Shown here piece by piece: positions 1 through 6,454 of a stretch of DNA of 6,679 nucleotides. The stretch's first letter is position 1, and every line of letters begins with the position of its first letter. A model generated the notes under the pieces. It was not told the origin of the DNA, did no database searches, and saw only the letters and a program-made list of their open reading frames with translations. The position numbers and the translations under genes were made by a program. Source of the DNA: Paracoccaceae bacterium (lineage in GTDB: Bacteria; Pseudomonadota; Alphaproteobacteria; Rhodobacterales; Rhodobacteraceae); contig JALVEX010000432.1 in assembly GCA_027030435.1 (NCBI GenBank), positions 1-6,679 on the forward strand. Reading direction: 5' to 3'.

Positions 1-62
1 CATAGCGCGCAATTGCATCCACGCAAAGCGCCAAGAGGCAACAGAGCAGGAACGCGAAGAAC
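1..62 (+). promoter_or_regulatory. 5' leader of phaZ
   Basis: These bases precede phaZ and contain no coding sequence that I can support. A perfect 8-base palindrome, GCAATTGC, lies at 9-16, and a weak ribosome binding sequence (AGGAA, 48-52) lies ten bases before ATG 63. Polymer-cycle genes in related bacteria are often controlled by PhaR, which is reported to bind TGC/GCA-rich sites. Linking this palindrome to PhaR is speculation. No clear -35/-10 pair is visible, and the promoter may lie left of the window. Confidence 0.3.
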
Positions 63-1334
63 ATGCGCTACATGGCCACCTATGACATCATGGAAACCAT
101 GCGCAACACCAGCCAGTGGCTCGGTGCGAGCGCACGGGCCATGGCCGCCTATCCGGGCGCGCAGATCATCCCCAATCCCATCCTGCACTGGCTCGGCGCC
201 TGGGGCGAAGTGGCCGAACGCAGCTTCGCGCGCATGGTCGCCAAACCCGATTGGGGCATCGCCTCCATCCCCGCCGAAGACGGGCGCGATCACGTGGTGA
301 CGATCGAGGCCGAGATCACCCGCCCCTTCGGCGATCTGATCCGCTTCCGGGTGCAGGGCCGCCCCGAGAAGGCCCGCCGGCTGCTGCTGATCGCCCCCAT
401 GTCGGGCCATTACGCCACCCTGCTGCGCTCGACCGTGCAAAGCCTGCTGCCCGATTGCGAACTCTGGATCACCGATTGGCACAACGCGCGCGACATCCCG
501 GTGAGCGAAGGACGCTTCGACATCGAGGATTACACCCTCTACCTTGCCGATTTCATGCGCCACCTCGGCCCCGATACCCATGTGATCGCCGTCTGCCAGC
601 CGGTGCCGCTGGCGCTCGCCGCCACCGCCTATCTCGCGGCCGAGGAGCCCGCCGCCCAGCCCCTCACCCTCACCCTGATCGGCGGCCCCGTCGATCCCGA
701 TGCCGCGCCGACGGACGTCACCGATTTCGGCGACCGGATGCACATGGCCCAGCTGGCCGAAATCGCGATCCAGCGCGTCGGCTTCAAATACCGCGGCGTG
801 GGGCGGATGGTTTATCCGGGCCTCCTCCAGCTCACCTCCTTCATGGCCATGAATTCCGAGCGCCACGCCCGCGCCTTCTCCGAGCAGATCCTGCGCGTGG
901 CCAAGGGCGAGGCCGGCGATCACGACCGCCACAACCGCTTCTACGACGAATATCTCGCGGTGATGGACATGACGGCCGAATTCTATCTCTCCACCGTCGA
1001 GCGCATCTTCAAGAATCGCGAGATCGCCCGCAATGCCTTCACCCTGAGAGGCAGGCCCGTCGATCTCGGCGCCATCACCGACGTGGCGGTGAAAACGGTG
1101 GAAGGCGGCAAGGACGATATCTCCGCCCCCGGCCAATGCGTGGCCGCGCTCGATCTCCTCACCGGCCTGCCCGAGCGCATGAAGGCCTCCCATCTCGAGC
1201 CCGAAGCCGGCCATTACGGCATCTTCGCCGGCCACAGCTGGCGCGACAACATCCGCCCCCTGGTGCTCGAATTCATGGATCAGCACCGCGCACACGCACA
1301 GAAGAAGAACCCCGGCCGCTTGAAGGCCGTCTGA
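63..1334 (+). CDS. phaZ: Intracellular polyhydroxyalkanoate (PHB) depolymerase
   Basis: This 423-residue protein belongs to the intracellular PHB depolymerase family, which hydrolyses or thiolyses native PHB granules in the cytoplasm to release hydroxybutyrate units. It matches the Ralstonia eutropha PhaZ1 type along its length, as I remember that sequence: PMSGHYATLLRSTV near 112-125, ITDWHNARDIPV near 136-147, VYPGLLQ near 250-256, RFYDEY near 292-297, and GHYGIF near 383-388. The catalytic triad appears intact. Cys178 is the nucleophile in VCQP, where this family uses Cys instead of Ser. The acid is Asp351 or Asp352 in the GKDDIS stretch, and the base is His384. There is no signal peptide, as expected for granule-associated enzyme. 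Length is normal for the family. ATG 63 follows an in-frame stop at 3-5 and a weak AGGAA at 48-52; ATG 72 is an alternative start. In related bacteria phaZ often lies beside phaC, phaP and phaR, so a phaC to the left is likely but not visible. Confidence 0.95.
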   Translation: MRYMATYDIMETMRNTSQWLGASARAMAAYPGAQIIPNPILHWLGAWGEVAERSFARMVAKPDWGIASIPAEDGRDHVVTIEAEITRPFGDLIRFRVQGRPEKARRLLLIAPMSGHYATLLRSTVQSLLPDCELWITDWHNARDIPVSEGRFDIEDYTLYLADFMRHLGPDTHVIAVCQPVPLALAATAYLAAEEPAAQPLTLTLIGGPVDPDAAPTDVTDFGDRMHMAQLAEIAIQRVGFKYRGVGRMVYPGLLQLTSFMAMNSERHARAFSEQILRVAKGEAGDHDRHNRFYDEYLAVMDMTAEFYLSTVERIFKNREIARNAFTLRGRPVDLGAITDVAVKTVEGGKDDISAPGQCVAALDLLTGLPERMKASHLEPEAGHYGIFAGHSWRDNIRPLVLEFMDQHRAHAQKKNPGRLKAV

Positions 1335-1351
1335 GCCCTGCGCGGGAGTTC

Positions 1352-1375
1352 TCATCACTGGTCCGGAAATATCCC
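1352..1375 (-). repeat. Intergenic repeat, copy A
   Basis: Read on the minus strand this is GGGATATTT-C-CGGACCA-G-TGATGA. It matches copy B (4562-4585, plus strand) at 22 of 24 positions, differing only at the two isolated bases. It sits in the convergent gap between phaZ and the DUF3445 gene, starting 20 bases after the DUF3445 stop and reading in the same direction as that gene. A 5-base inverted repeat, TCCGG (1362-1366) and CCGGA (1378-1382), overlaps it. From memory, similar GGATATTT-containing tails are common after genes in Rhodobacteraceae; this was not searched here. A role in transcript ending or processing is inference. Confidence 0.7.
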
Positions 1376-1395
1376 CGCCGGAGGCATGAAATCTC

Positions 1396-2202
1396 TCACT
1401 CCTGCCGCCCGCCGGCGCGCGCGAGGGATGCACGCTGCGCTTGCGAAAGGCCTTCGCGCGCGATGATCCAGGTATGGATGGAAAACACGATCGCACCGCT
1501 CCCCGGCAGGCGCAGAAGGGTCTGACGCTCGGAGCGGATCCACGGCGCCTCCCCCTTCTCCTCGGGGCGGGGATCGGCCTCGCTGCGGGGCTGGAAAAGC
1601 GCCGGATCGCGGTAGAAAAGCGCATTGGCGCGCCAGAGCGGCGCTTCGGGGCGGATCATGTCGAACATCCGCTGCACCCGGCGCGCGATCCCCGCGTCAT
1701 AGCTCTTCACCGGCCCGTGGATCGCCCCGAGCGGGCGCATGAATTTCTCCCGCAGCGTCCAGCTTGCGGGAAAGCACAGGAGCGCGCCCGTCAGCAGATG
1801 CTCCTCCCCGCCGCGCTTCTCGAGGATGCAGAAATCCTCCTGCACGAGCCGCCCCAGCGTTTCCAGGGGCGAGGACTCATCGAGCGCCACGCGCCGCCCG
1901 TCGGGGCAGTGCATCTCTTCCCCCTCGCGGCGGAAACCGGACTTCTGCGAAAGCTCCTCCACCACCAGCGCCAGCAATTCCCGCGCCGCCGGGGCCGCGC
2001 CCGGATCGAGCGCCAGCACATCCTCCCGCCGCGCCGCCAGAAGGCGCGCCTTTTCGGCCATCTGCGCGCCGTAGGCCTCGTCCACCCAGAGCCATTCGCC
2101 CGGCGCCACCGGCTTCACGCCGGGCAGGCGCGCAAGCGCCGGATCGCCCCAGGGATCATGGGGCAGGCTCTGCTGCAGGATCGGCTTCATTCTCGGCTTC
2201 AT
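1396..2202 (-). CDS. DUF3445 / heme-dependent oxidative N-demethylase-like protein
   Basis: This 268-residue soluble protein resembles the DUF3445 family (HODM alpha-subunit-like). Characterised members are heme proteins that oxidatively remove a methyl group from dimethylamine-type substrates; most members, including this one, have no tested substrate. Recognisable parts are DPWGDPALARLPGVKP near 16-31, LVQEDFCILE at 119-128, the block around TGALLCFPASWTLREKF at 138-154 followed by PLGAIHGPV, and the C-terminal SERQTLLRLP at 224-233 with IVFSIHTW at 238-245. The start at 2202 is chosen because its ATG overlaps the TGA of the upstream EEP gene (ATGA), indicating translational coupling. A second in-frame ATG lies 12 bases inside, produced by a near-perfect 12-base duplication. 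No HODM partner subunit is visible in the window, so true dimethylamine oxidation is uncertain. The family call is good; the reaction is inference. Confidence 0.85.
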   Translation of the reverse strand: MKPRMKPILQQSLPHDPWGDPALARLPGVKPVAPGEWLWVDEAYGAQMAEKARLLAARREDVLALDPGAAPAARELLALVVEELSQKSGFRREGEEMHCPDGRRVALDESSPLETLGRLVQEDFCILEKRGGEEHLLTGALLCFPASWTLREKFMRPLGAIHGPVKSYDAGIARRVQRMFDMIRPEAPLWRANALFYRDPALFQPRSEADPRPEEKGEAPWIRSERQTLLRLPGSGAIVFSIHTWIIAREGLSQAQRASLARAGGRQE

Positions 2203-3127
2203 TGCCCCGCCGCCCCGCGCGAAAGGGCGAAACGCGCCACGATCCCGAAGTGATCCGAGCCCAGGCGCGGGCGCCGCTCCAGCCGGCCACCGTCGGCGCT
2301 GGCCAGCACGTGATCGATCGGGATCTTCGCCCCGACCTTCGGCAGAGGGAAGCTCGGCGCCACCCCGCCGATCCGCCGCGCGCCCGAGGCCCGCTCCATC
2401 ATGTTCATGAGATGGGACCACGGCACCATGTTGAAATCCCCCCCGATCACCACGGGCGCCGGATCCTCATCGAGGAGCGCGGCGATATCCTGTGCAATCC
2501 CCCGCGCCTGGGCGGGCTGGCCGAAAGGCCAGGGCCAGTGCAGATGGATGGCGATCACCCAGACCGGGCCGATCGGCGTCTCTACCTGCATCGCCGTCAT
2601 CCCCCGGCCGGCGCCGCAGCGCCCGCTGCCAGCGATCTTCGGCCAGCGCGAGGCCACCACCACGCCCCCACCGCCGCAAAGGGGCATTCCTGAACGGCCG
2701 GATATTCCTCCGCCAGCGCCGCGAGAAGGCGCGCATTGCGGGGTGTGACTTCCTGAAGGGTGATGAAATCTGGCGCGACGGCGCGGATATCCTCGGCCAG
2801 CGGCGCGGTATCGGCGAGGCGGTAGCTCATGTTCTTCTGGTAATGGGTGAAAACACCGGCCTCTCCGGCCGCCAGCGCGCCGAAGGGGACCCAGGCGCGC
2901 AGGAGCGTCGCGCCCGATGCCAGCGTCACGAGCATACCGGCCAGCGCCGCCCCCCTGTGGCCACGCGCCAACAGCAAGGCCACCGCCAGCGCGGCAAGGG
3001 CAACGAGCCAAGGGCGGAAGACCGCGAGCGAATCCCCCGCCGGGTGCAGCGCGCCGAGGTGGCTTGCCGCCAGCAGAAGAAAGGGCAGCGATGCCAGAAT
3101 GCCCCATCCCGTCATGTGCAATCCCAT
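2199..3127 (-). pseudogene. Membrane-anchored endonuclease/exonuclease/phosphatase (EEP) protein, frameshifted
   Basis: The product would be a roughly 309-residue EEP-superfamily phosphodiesterase tethered to the inner membrane, but the reading frame is broken. The first part (154 residues from ATG 3127) has three hydrophobic segments near 7-24, 38-54 and 60-78, then KNMSY and the metal-binding Glu126 in LQEVT. The frame then runs out of phase at a C5 tract on the plus strand (2665-2669), and translation would end at TGA 2599-2597. Adding one base to this tract joins the rest exactly: GVVVASRWPK, HLHWPWPF (His195 and His197), GGDFN (Asp231, Asn233), PIDHV (Asp272, His273) and GSDHFG (Asp292, His293). 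All expected EEP catalytic motifs are therefore present, split over two frames. ATG 3127 has GAGGG about nine bases upstream; ATG 3154, GTG 3157 and ATG 3115 are alternatives. Substrate is unknown; the family includes nucleases, phosphatases and lipid phosphodiesterases. A recent mutation and a sequencing or assembly error fit equally well. Confidence 0.85.
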
Positions 3128-3291
3128 GTGAAATCGCCCTCGCCCTGCCTTCATCACGGCCGGAGCCTAGGCCCGGGCGCATGAAAGCGCAACAAGGTCT
3201 GTCACGTTTGCGTGGCCGGCGCCGGGGCGGCCTTGCAAATCCCGCCATGTTCCTCAAACTCCTGTTGAACAACGGAAAATGGAGAGCGGAA
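3128..3291. promoter_or_regulatory. Divergent intergenic region between the EEP and hydrolase-OsmC genes
   Basis: This gap separates two genes transcribed away from each other and must hold promoters for both, or at least for the rightward gene. A possible sigma70-like -35 for the rightward gene is TTGCAA (3233-3238), with a poor -10 candidate CAAACT (3255-3260) at 16-base spacing. A short inverted repeat, CACG-TTTG-CGTG (3203-3214), could be an operator, and GCCTAGGC (3165-3172) is a palindrome. The ribosome binding site for the hydrolase-OsmC gene, GGAGAG (3281-3286), is clear. Promoter assignments are weak; the divergent arrangement itself is directly seen. Confidence 0.4.
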
Positions 3292-4509
3292 ATGACGGAT
3301 GAACGCATCGAATTTCGGGGCCATCGCGGCGACATGCTCGCCGCGCGGCTCGATCTGCCCCGCGGCCCGCATCTCGCCACCGCGCTTTTCGCCCATTGCT
3401 TCACCTGCTCGAAGGATATCGTCGCCGCGCGCCGGATCGCGGGAAGGCTGGCGGCGATGGGCATTGGCGTGCTGCGCTTCGATTTCACCGGGCTCGGCCA
3501 CTCGCAGGGGGAATTCGCCAATACCACCTTCCGCTCCAATGTGGAGGATCTGGTGGCGGCGGCACGGTATCTGGAGGCGCGCGGCATGGCGCCGGGGCTG
3601 CTGATCGGCCACAGCCTCGGCGGCGCGGCGGTGCTGAAGGCGGCGGGCGAGATCGAAAGCGCGCGCGCGGTGGCCACCATCGGCGCGCCGTTCGATCCCG
3701 GCCATGTGCTGCACAATTTCGCCGGCGCAATCGACGAGATCCGCGAAAAGGGGGAAGCCGCCGTGGAACTCGGCGGGCGGCGGATCACCATCGGGCGCGA
3801 TTTCGTCGAGGATGTCTGCGCGCAATCGCTGGAGCCCGCGATCCGCACCCTGGGCCGCGCGCTTCTGGTGATGCATTCGCCGGTGGATCGGGTGGTGGCG
3901 ATCGAGAACGCCGCCAACATCTTCAGGGCCGCGCGCCACCCCAAGAGCTTCGTCTCCCTCGACCGGGCCGATCACCTGCTCACCGATCCCGATGACGCCG
4001 AATATGCGGCCGGGGTGATCGCGGCCTGGGCGGCGCATTATCTCGATCTTGCGCCGCCTGCGCCGCCTTCGGGCGCGCCCGAAGGCGTGGTGCTGGTGAG
4101 CGAGGCCGATCCCGATGGCTTCCTGCAGGATATCAGCGCCGGGCCGCGCCATCACCTGCTGGCCGACGAACCGAAGGATTTCGGCGGCACCGATCGCGGC
4201 CTCTCGCCCTATGGGCTGCTGGCGGCGGCGCTCGGGGCCTGCACCTCGATGACGATCCGCATGTATGCGCGCCGCAAGGGCTGGCCGCTCGCGCATGTGA
4301 GCGTGGAGGTGACACATGACAAGGTGCATGCCAAGGACGCGCAGGAGGGGCGCCCCGTGAAGGTGGATCTCTTCCGCCGCCGGATCCGGCTCGAGGGCGA
4401 TCTGGACGCGGAACAGCGCGCGCGGCTCCTGGAGATCGCCGACAGATGCCCGGTGCATCGCACGCTCGTGCATGGGGCGAAGGTGGAAACCGAACTGGTG
4501 GCCGAGTGA
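3292..4509 (+). CDS. Bifunctional alpha/beta hydrolase-OsmC family protein
   Basis: This 405-residue cytoplasmic protein fuses two enzymes. Residues 1 to about 255 form an alpha/beta hydrolase: strand and oxyanion region LFAHCFTCSKD at 32-42, RFDFTGLGHSQG at 62-73, nucleophile Ser108 in GHSLGG, acid Asp199 in SPVDR, and base His228 in ADHLL. A Pro/Ala-rich linker near 254-263 leads to an OsmC/Ohr-like domain (about 265-405) with Cys317 in LGACTSMT as the likely peroxidatic cysteine and Cys386 in DRCPVHR as the resolving one. OsmC proteins reduce organic peroxides using thiol donors. The fused architecture is a known one, but the physiological substrate and the reason for the fusion are unsettled. 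ATG 3292 is chosen because GGAGAG lies five bases upstream and the hydrolase fold begins at once; the frame is open further upstream without homology. It is transcribed alone, ending in a convergent gap. Both catalytic sets are intact. Confidence 0.93.
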   Translation: MTDERIEFRGHRGDMLAARLDLPRGPHLATALFAHCFTCSKDIVAARRIAGRLAAMGIGVLRFDFTGLGHSQGEFANTTFRSNVEDLVAAARYLEARGMAPGLLIGHSLGGAAVLKAAGEIESARAVATIGAPFDPGHVLHNFAGAIDEIREKGEAAVELGGRRITIGRDFVEDVCAQSLEPAIRTLGRALLVMHSPVDRVVAIENAANIFRAARHPKSFVSLDRADHLLTDPDDAEYAAGVIAAWAAHYLDLAPPAPPSGAPEGVVLVSEADPDGFLQDISAGPRHHLLADEPKDFGGTDRGLSPYGLLAAALGACTSMTIRMYARRKGWPLAHVSVEVTHDKVHAKDAQEGRPVKVDLFRRRIRLEGDLDAEQRARLLEIADRCPVHRTLVHGAKVETELVAE

Positions 4510-4517
4510 AGGGCAAT

Positions 4518-4550
4518 GCGGGGGCTGCCCGTTTCCTTTCCGGCCCCCGC
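4518..4550 (+). terminator. GC-rich hairpin after the hydrolase-OsmC gene
   Basis: GCGGGGGC (4518-4525) and GCCCCCGC (4543-4550) form a perfect 8-base-pair stem that can extend inwards by a T-G and a G-C pair, closing a loop of about 13 bases. It starts nine bases after the stop codon of the hydrolase-OsmC gene. There is no T-run straight after it, so it is not a classical intrinsic terminator. It could pause polymerase or protect the 3' end of the message, and in this convergent gap it could act in both directions. Confidence 0.45.
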
Positions 4551-4561
4551 CCCGCGCCCCC

Positions 4562-4585
4562 GGGATATTTACGGACCAATGATGA
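4562..4585 (+). repeat. Intergenic repeat, copy B
   Basis: The sequence is GGGATATTT-A-CGGACCA-A-TGATGA, 22 of 24 identical to copy A (1352-1375) read on the other strand. It begins 52 bases after the stop of the hydrolase-OsmC gene and runs in that gene's direction, as copy A does for the DUF3445 gene. Both copies follow a short GC-rich stretch. The flanking genes are unrelated, so this is a dispersed intergenic element and not a duplicated gene end. Confidence 0.7.
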
Positions 4586-4621
4586 CAGGGAGCGGGCCGG
4601 GAGCCTGCGAAAACGGGCGGA

Positions 4622-6406
4622 TCAGAGCGGCCAGATCAGCGGAATGAGCACGCTGGCGATGATGCCGATCGAGAGATTGAGCGGAATGCCCACGCGCAGG
4701 AAATCGGCAAACCTGTAGCCGCCGGGGCCATAGACCATCATGTTGGTCTGATAGCCGATGGGGGTGGCGAAGCTCGCCGAGGCGGCCACCATCACCGCCA
4801 CCACCAGCGGGCGGGGATCCACGCCGAGCGCCTCTGCAATACCGATGGCAATCGGGGTCACCACCACGGCGACGGCATTGTTGGAGACAAGCTCCGTCAG
4901 CACGGAGGTGAGCAGATAGACGGCCCAGACCACGAGGAAGGGCGGCAGGTCGGCGAGGTGAGGGGCGATGGCGTTGACGACGAGGCCCACCGCTCCGGTG
5001 GCTTCGAGCGCCGCGCCGATGGCCAGCATGGAGAGGATCATCGCCAGCAGGCGGCCGTCTATGTAGGAGAAGGCCTCTTCCGCATCGATGCAGCGCGCCA
5101 GCAGCACCACCGATACCGCGACGACGGAGAGAAGCAGGAGCGGGGCGACGCCAAGCGCGGCGAGCACCACGACCCCGAACAGGGCGGCGATGGCGATGGG
5201 GGCGTGGCCGCGGCGGAAGGCGCGCCCCGAAGGGTGGGTGATATCGACGAGATCCATATCCTGCGCGAGGCGGCGGATATCCTCGGGCGCACCCTCGAGC
5301 AGCAGCGTATCGCCCACCCGCACCACCAGATCGTCGAGCTGGCGGCCGATGTTCTGATTGCGCCGGTGCACGGCCAGCGGATAGACGCCGTAGCGCCGCC
5401 TGAGGCGGAGCGAGCCGAGCGTGCGCCCGATCATCTTGCAGCCGGGCGAGATCAGCACCTCGACGGTTGTCGTTTCCACCGCCGAGATCTGATCGACGCG
5501 GCGCAGGCTCTTGTTGCGCTGAAGGCTGAGAAGCTCGCTCACCGCCGAGCGCAGCACAACACGGTCACCGGGCTGCAGGATCACCTCGTCAAGATTGCGC
5601 CTGAGCGATTTGTCGCCCCGGATCACATCGATCAGCCGCACGCCGTCGCGCTTGAAGAGCTGCACGCCCGTCACCGCGCGGCCCACGAGATTGCTCTCGG
5701 GGGGGATCACCGCCTCGGTGAAGAATTTCATGCGCGACTTGTCGGAGAGAAGGGTGGCCATGCTGGGGCGGTCGGGCAGCAGGCGGGGGCCGATGAAGCG
5801 CAGGTAGATCATGCCCCAGGCCACGAGCGCGAGGCCCAGCGGCGTGACCTCGAAGATGGTGAAGGGGGCGAGCCCGTGCACCTGCGCCACGCCATCGACG
5901 AGGAGGTTCGTCGAGGTGCCGATCAGGGTGAGCGTGCCGCCGAGGATGGCGGCGTAGGAGAGCGGGATGAGGAGCTTGCTCGCGGAAACGCCGAGCTTGC
6001 GCGCCAGCTGCACGAAGACCGGGATCATCACCAGCACCACCGGGGTGTTGGAGACGAAGGCGGAGGCGAGCACCACGAAGCCCATCAGGAGAGCGATGGC
6101 GAAACGGGGGCGTTCGCTTACATGGCGCTCGGCCTTTCTGGTGAACCAGTCAAGCGCCCCGGTGCGCACCAGCGCGCCCATGATGATGAACATGGCGGCG
6201 ATCGTCCAGGGGGCCGGGTTGGAGAGCACGGAAAGCGCATCCTGGTAAGGCAGGAGGCCGAGCACCAGCACCAGCGCCGCGCCCGAAAGCGCCACCACCT
6301 CGGCGGGGTATGTCTCGCTCAGGAACAGGGCAAACATGGCGGCCACGATGGCCAGCATCAGCACGCCCTGGGCCGTCATGGAAAGATCGAGCCATGATAC
6401 GATCAT
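4622..6406 (-). CDS. SLC13/DASS-type anion permease with two RCK_C domains
   Basis: This 594-residue inner-membrane protein has the layout of SLC13 (divalent anion/Na+ symporter-like) permeases with a soluble central insert. The N-terminal half has hydrophobic segments from about 11 to 205 and the first signature: FVSNTPVVLVMIP near 117-129, with the SNT motif at 119-121, then ILGGTLTLIGTSTNLL near 154-169. Residues about 215-300 and 305-390 look like two tandem RCK_C (TrkA-C) domains, each with an 'LQPGD/VRVGDTLLL' type strand pair (279-284 and 362-370); these domains usually bind small ligands and gate the protein. The C-terminal half (about 400-594) repeats the pattern with ELVSNNAVAVVVTPIAI at 505-521 (SNN 508-510) and ATPIGYQTNMMV at 547-558. 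Both pseudo-symmetric halves are complete and the length is usual. Substrate cannot be read from sequence; sulfate or a dicarboxylate are the common options. ATG 6406 is preceded by CAGGCGG; ATG 6379 is an alternative start. Confidence 0.9.
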   Translation of the reverse strand: MIVSWLDLSMTAQGVLMLAIVAAMFALFLSETYPAEVVALSGAALVLVLGLLPYQDALSVLSNPAPWTIAAMFIIMGALVRTGALDWFTRKAERHVSERPRFAIALLMGFVVLASAFVSNTPVVLVMIPVFVQLARKLGVSASKLLIPLSYAAILGGTLTLIGTSTNLLVDGVAQVHGLAPFTIFEVTPLGLALVAWGMIYLRFIGPRLLPDRPSMATLLSDKSRMKFFTEAVIPPESNLVGRAVTGVQLFKRDGVRLIDVIRGDKSLRRNLDEVILQPGDRVVLRSAVSELLSLQRNKSLRRVDQISAVETTTVEVLISPGCKMIGRTLGSLRLRRRYGVYPLAVHRRNQNIGRQLDDLVVRVGDTLLLEGAPEDIRRLAQDMDLVDITHPSGRAFRRGHAPIAIAALFGVVVLAALGVAPLLLLSVVAVSVVLLARCIDAEEAFSYIDGRLLAMILSMLAIGAALEATGAVGLVVNAIAPHLADLPPFLVVWAVYLLTSVLTELVSNNAVAVVVTPIAIGIAEALGVDPRPLVVAVMVAASASFATPIGYQTNMMVYGPGGYRFADFLRVGIPLNLSIGIIASVLIPLIWPL

Positions 6407-6454
6407 GCGTCGCCGCCTGCCTCTTCATGCCCTGCCGGCGCCCCGTGCTCCGGC

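Noticed and set aside
116..1525. Long plus-strand open frame overlapping phaZ in another frame
   Set aside because: It is Arg/Pro/His-rich with no recognisable domain and lies over a clear phaZ; long shadow frames are expected at this GC content.
1441..2253. 270-codon plus-strand open frame over the DUF3445 gene
   Set aside because: No recognisable domain; the minus-strand protein has family motifs and ATGA coupling.
2665..2669. Programmed ribosomal frameshift at the C5/G5 tract
   Set aside because: There is no recognisable slippery heptamer and I did not identify a supporting downstream structure; a simple indel or sequencing error explains it better.
2601..3944. Upstream extension of the minus-strand frame that carries the EEP C-terminus, open from 3944
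   Set aside because: The extension runs across the divergent gap and antisense to the hydrolase-OsmC gene; only the part after the C5 tract has EEP similarity, so the open stretch is coincidental.
3202..4473. 423-codon open frame antisense to the hydrolase-OsmC gene
   Set aside because: The translation is Arg/His/Gly-rich and lacks any motif, while the opposite strand has a good ribosome binding site and two complete enzyme domains.
4958..6397. 479-codon open frame antisense to the SLC13 permease
   Set aside because: Its His/Asp/Glu/Gly/Arg-rich translation mirrors membrane-protein codons on the other strand and shows no fold or motif.
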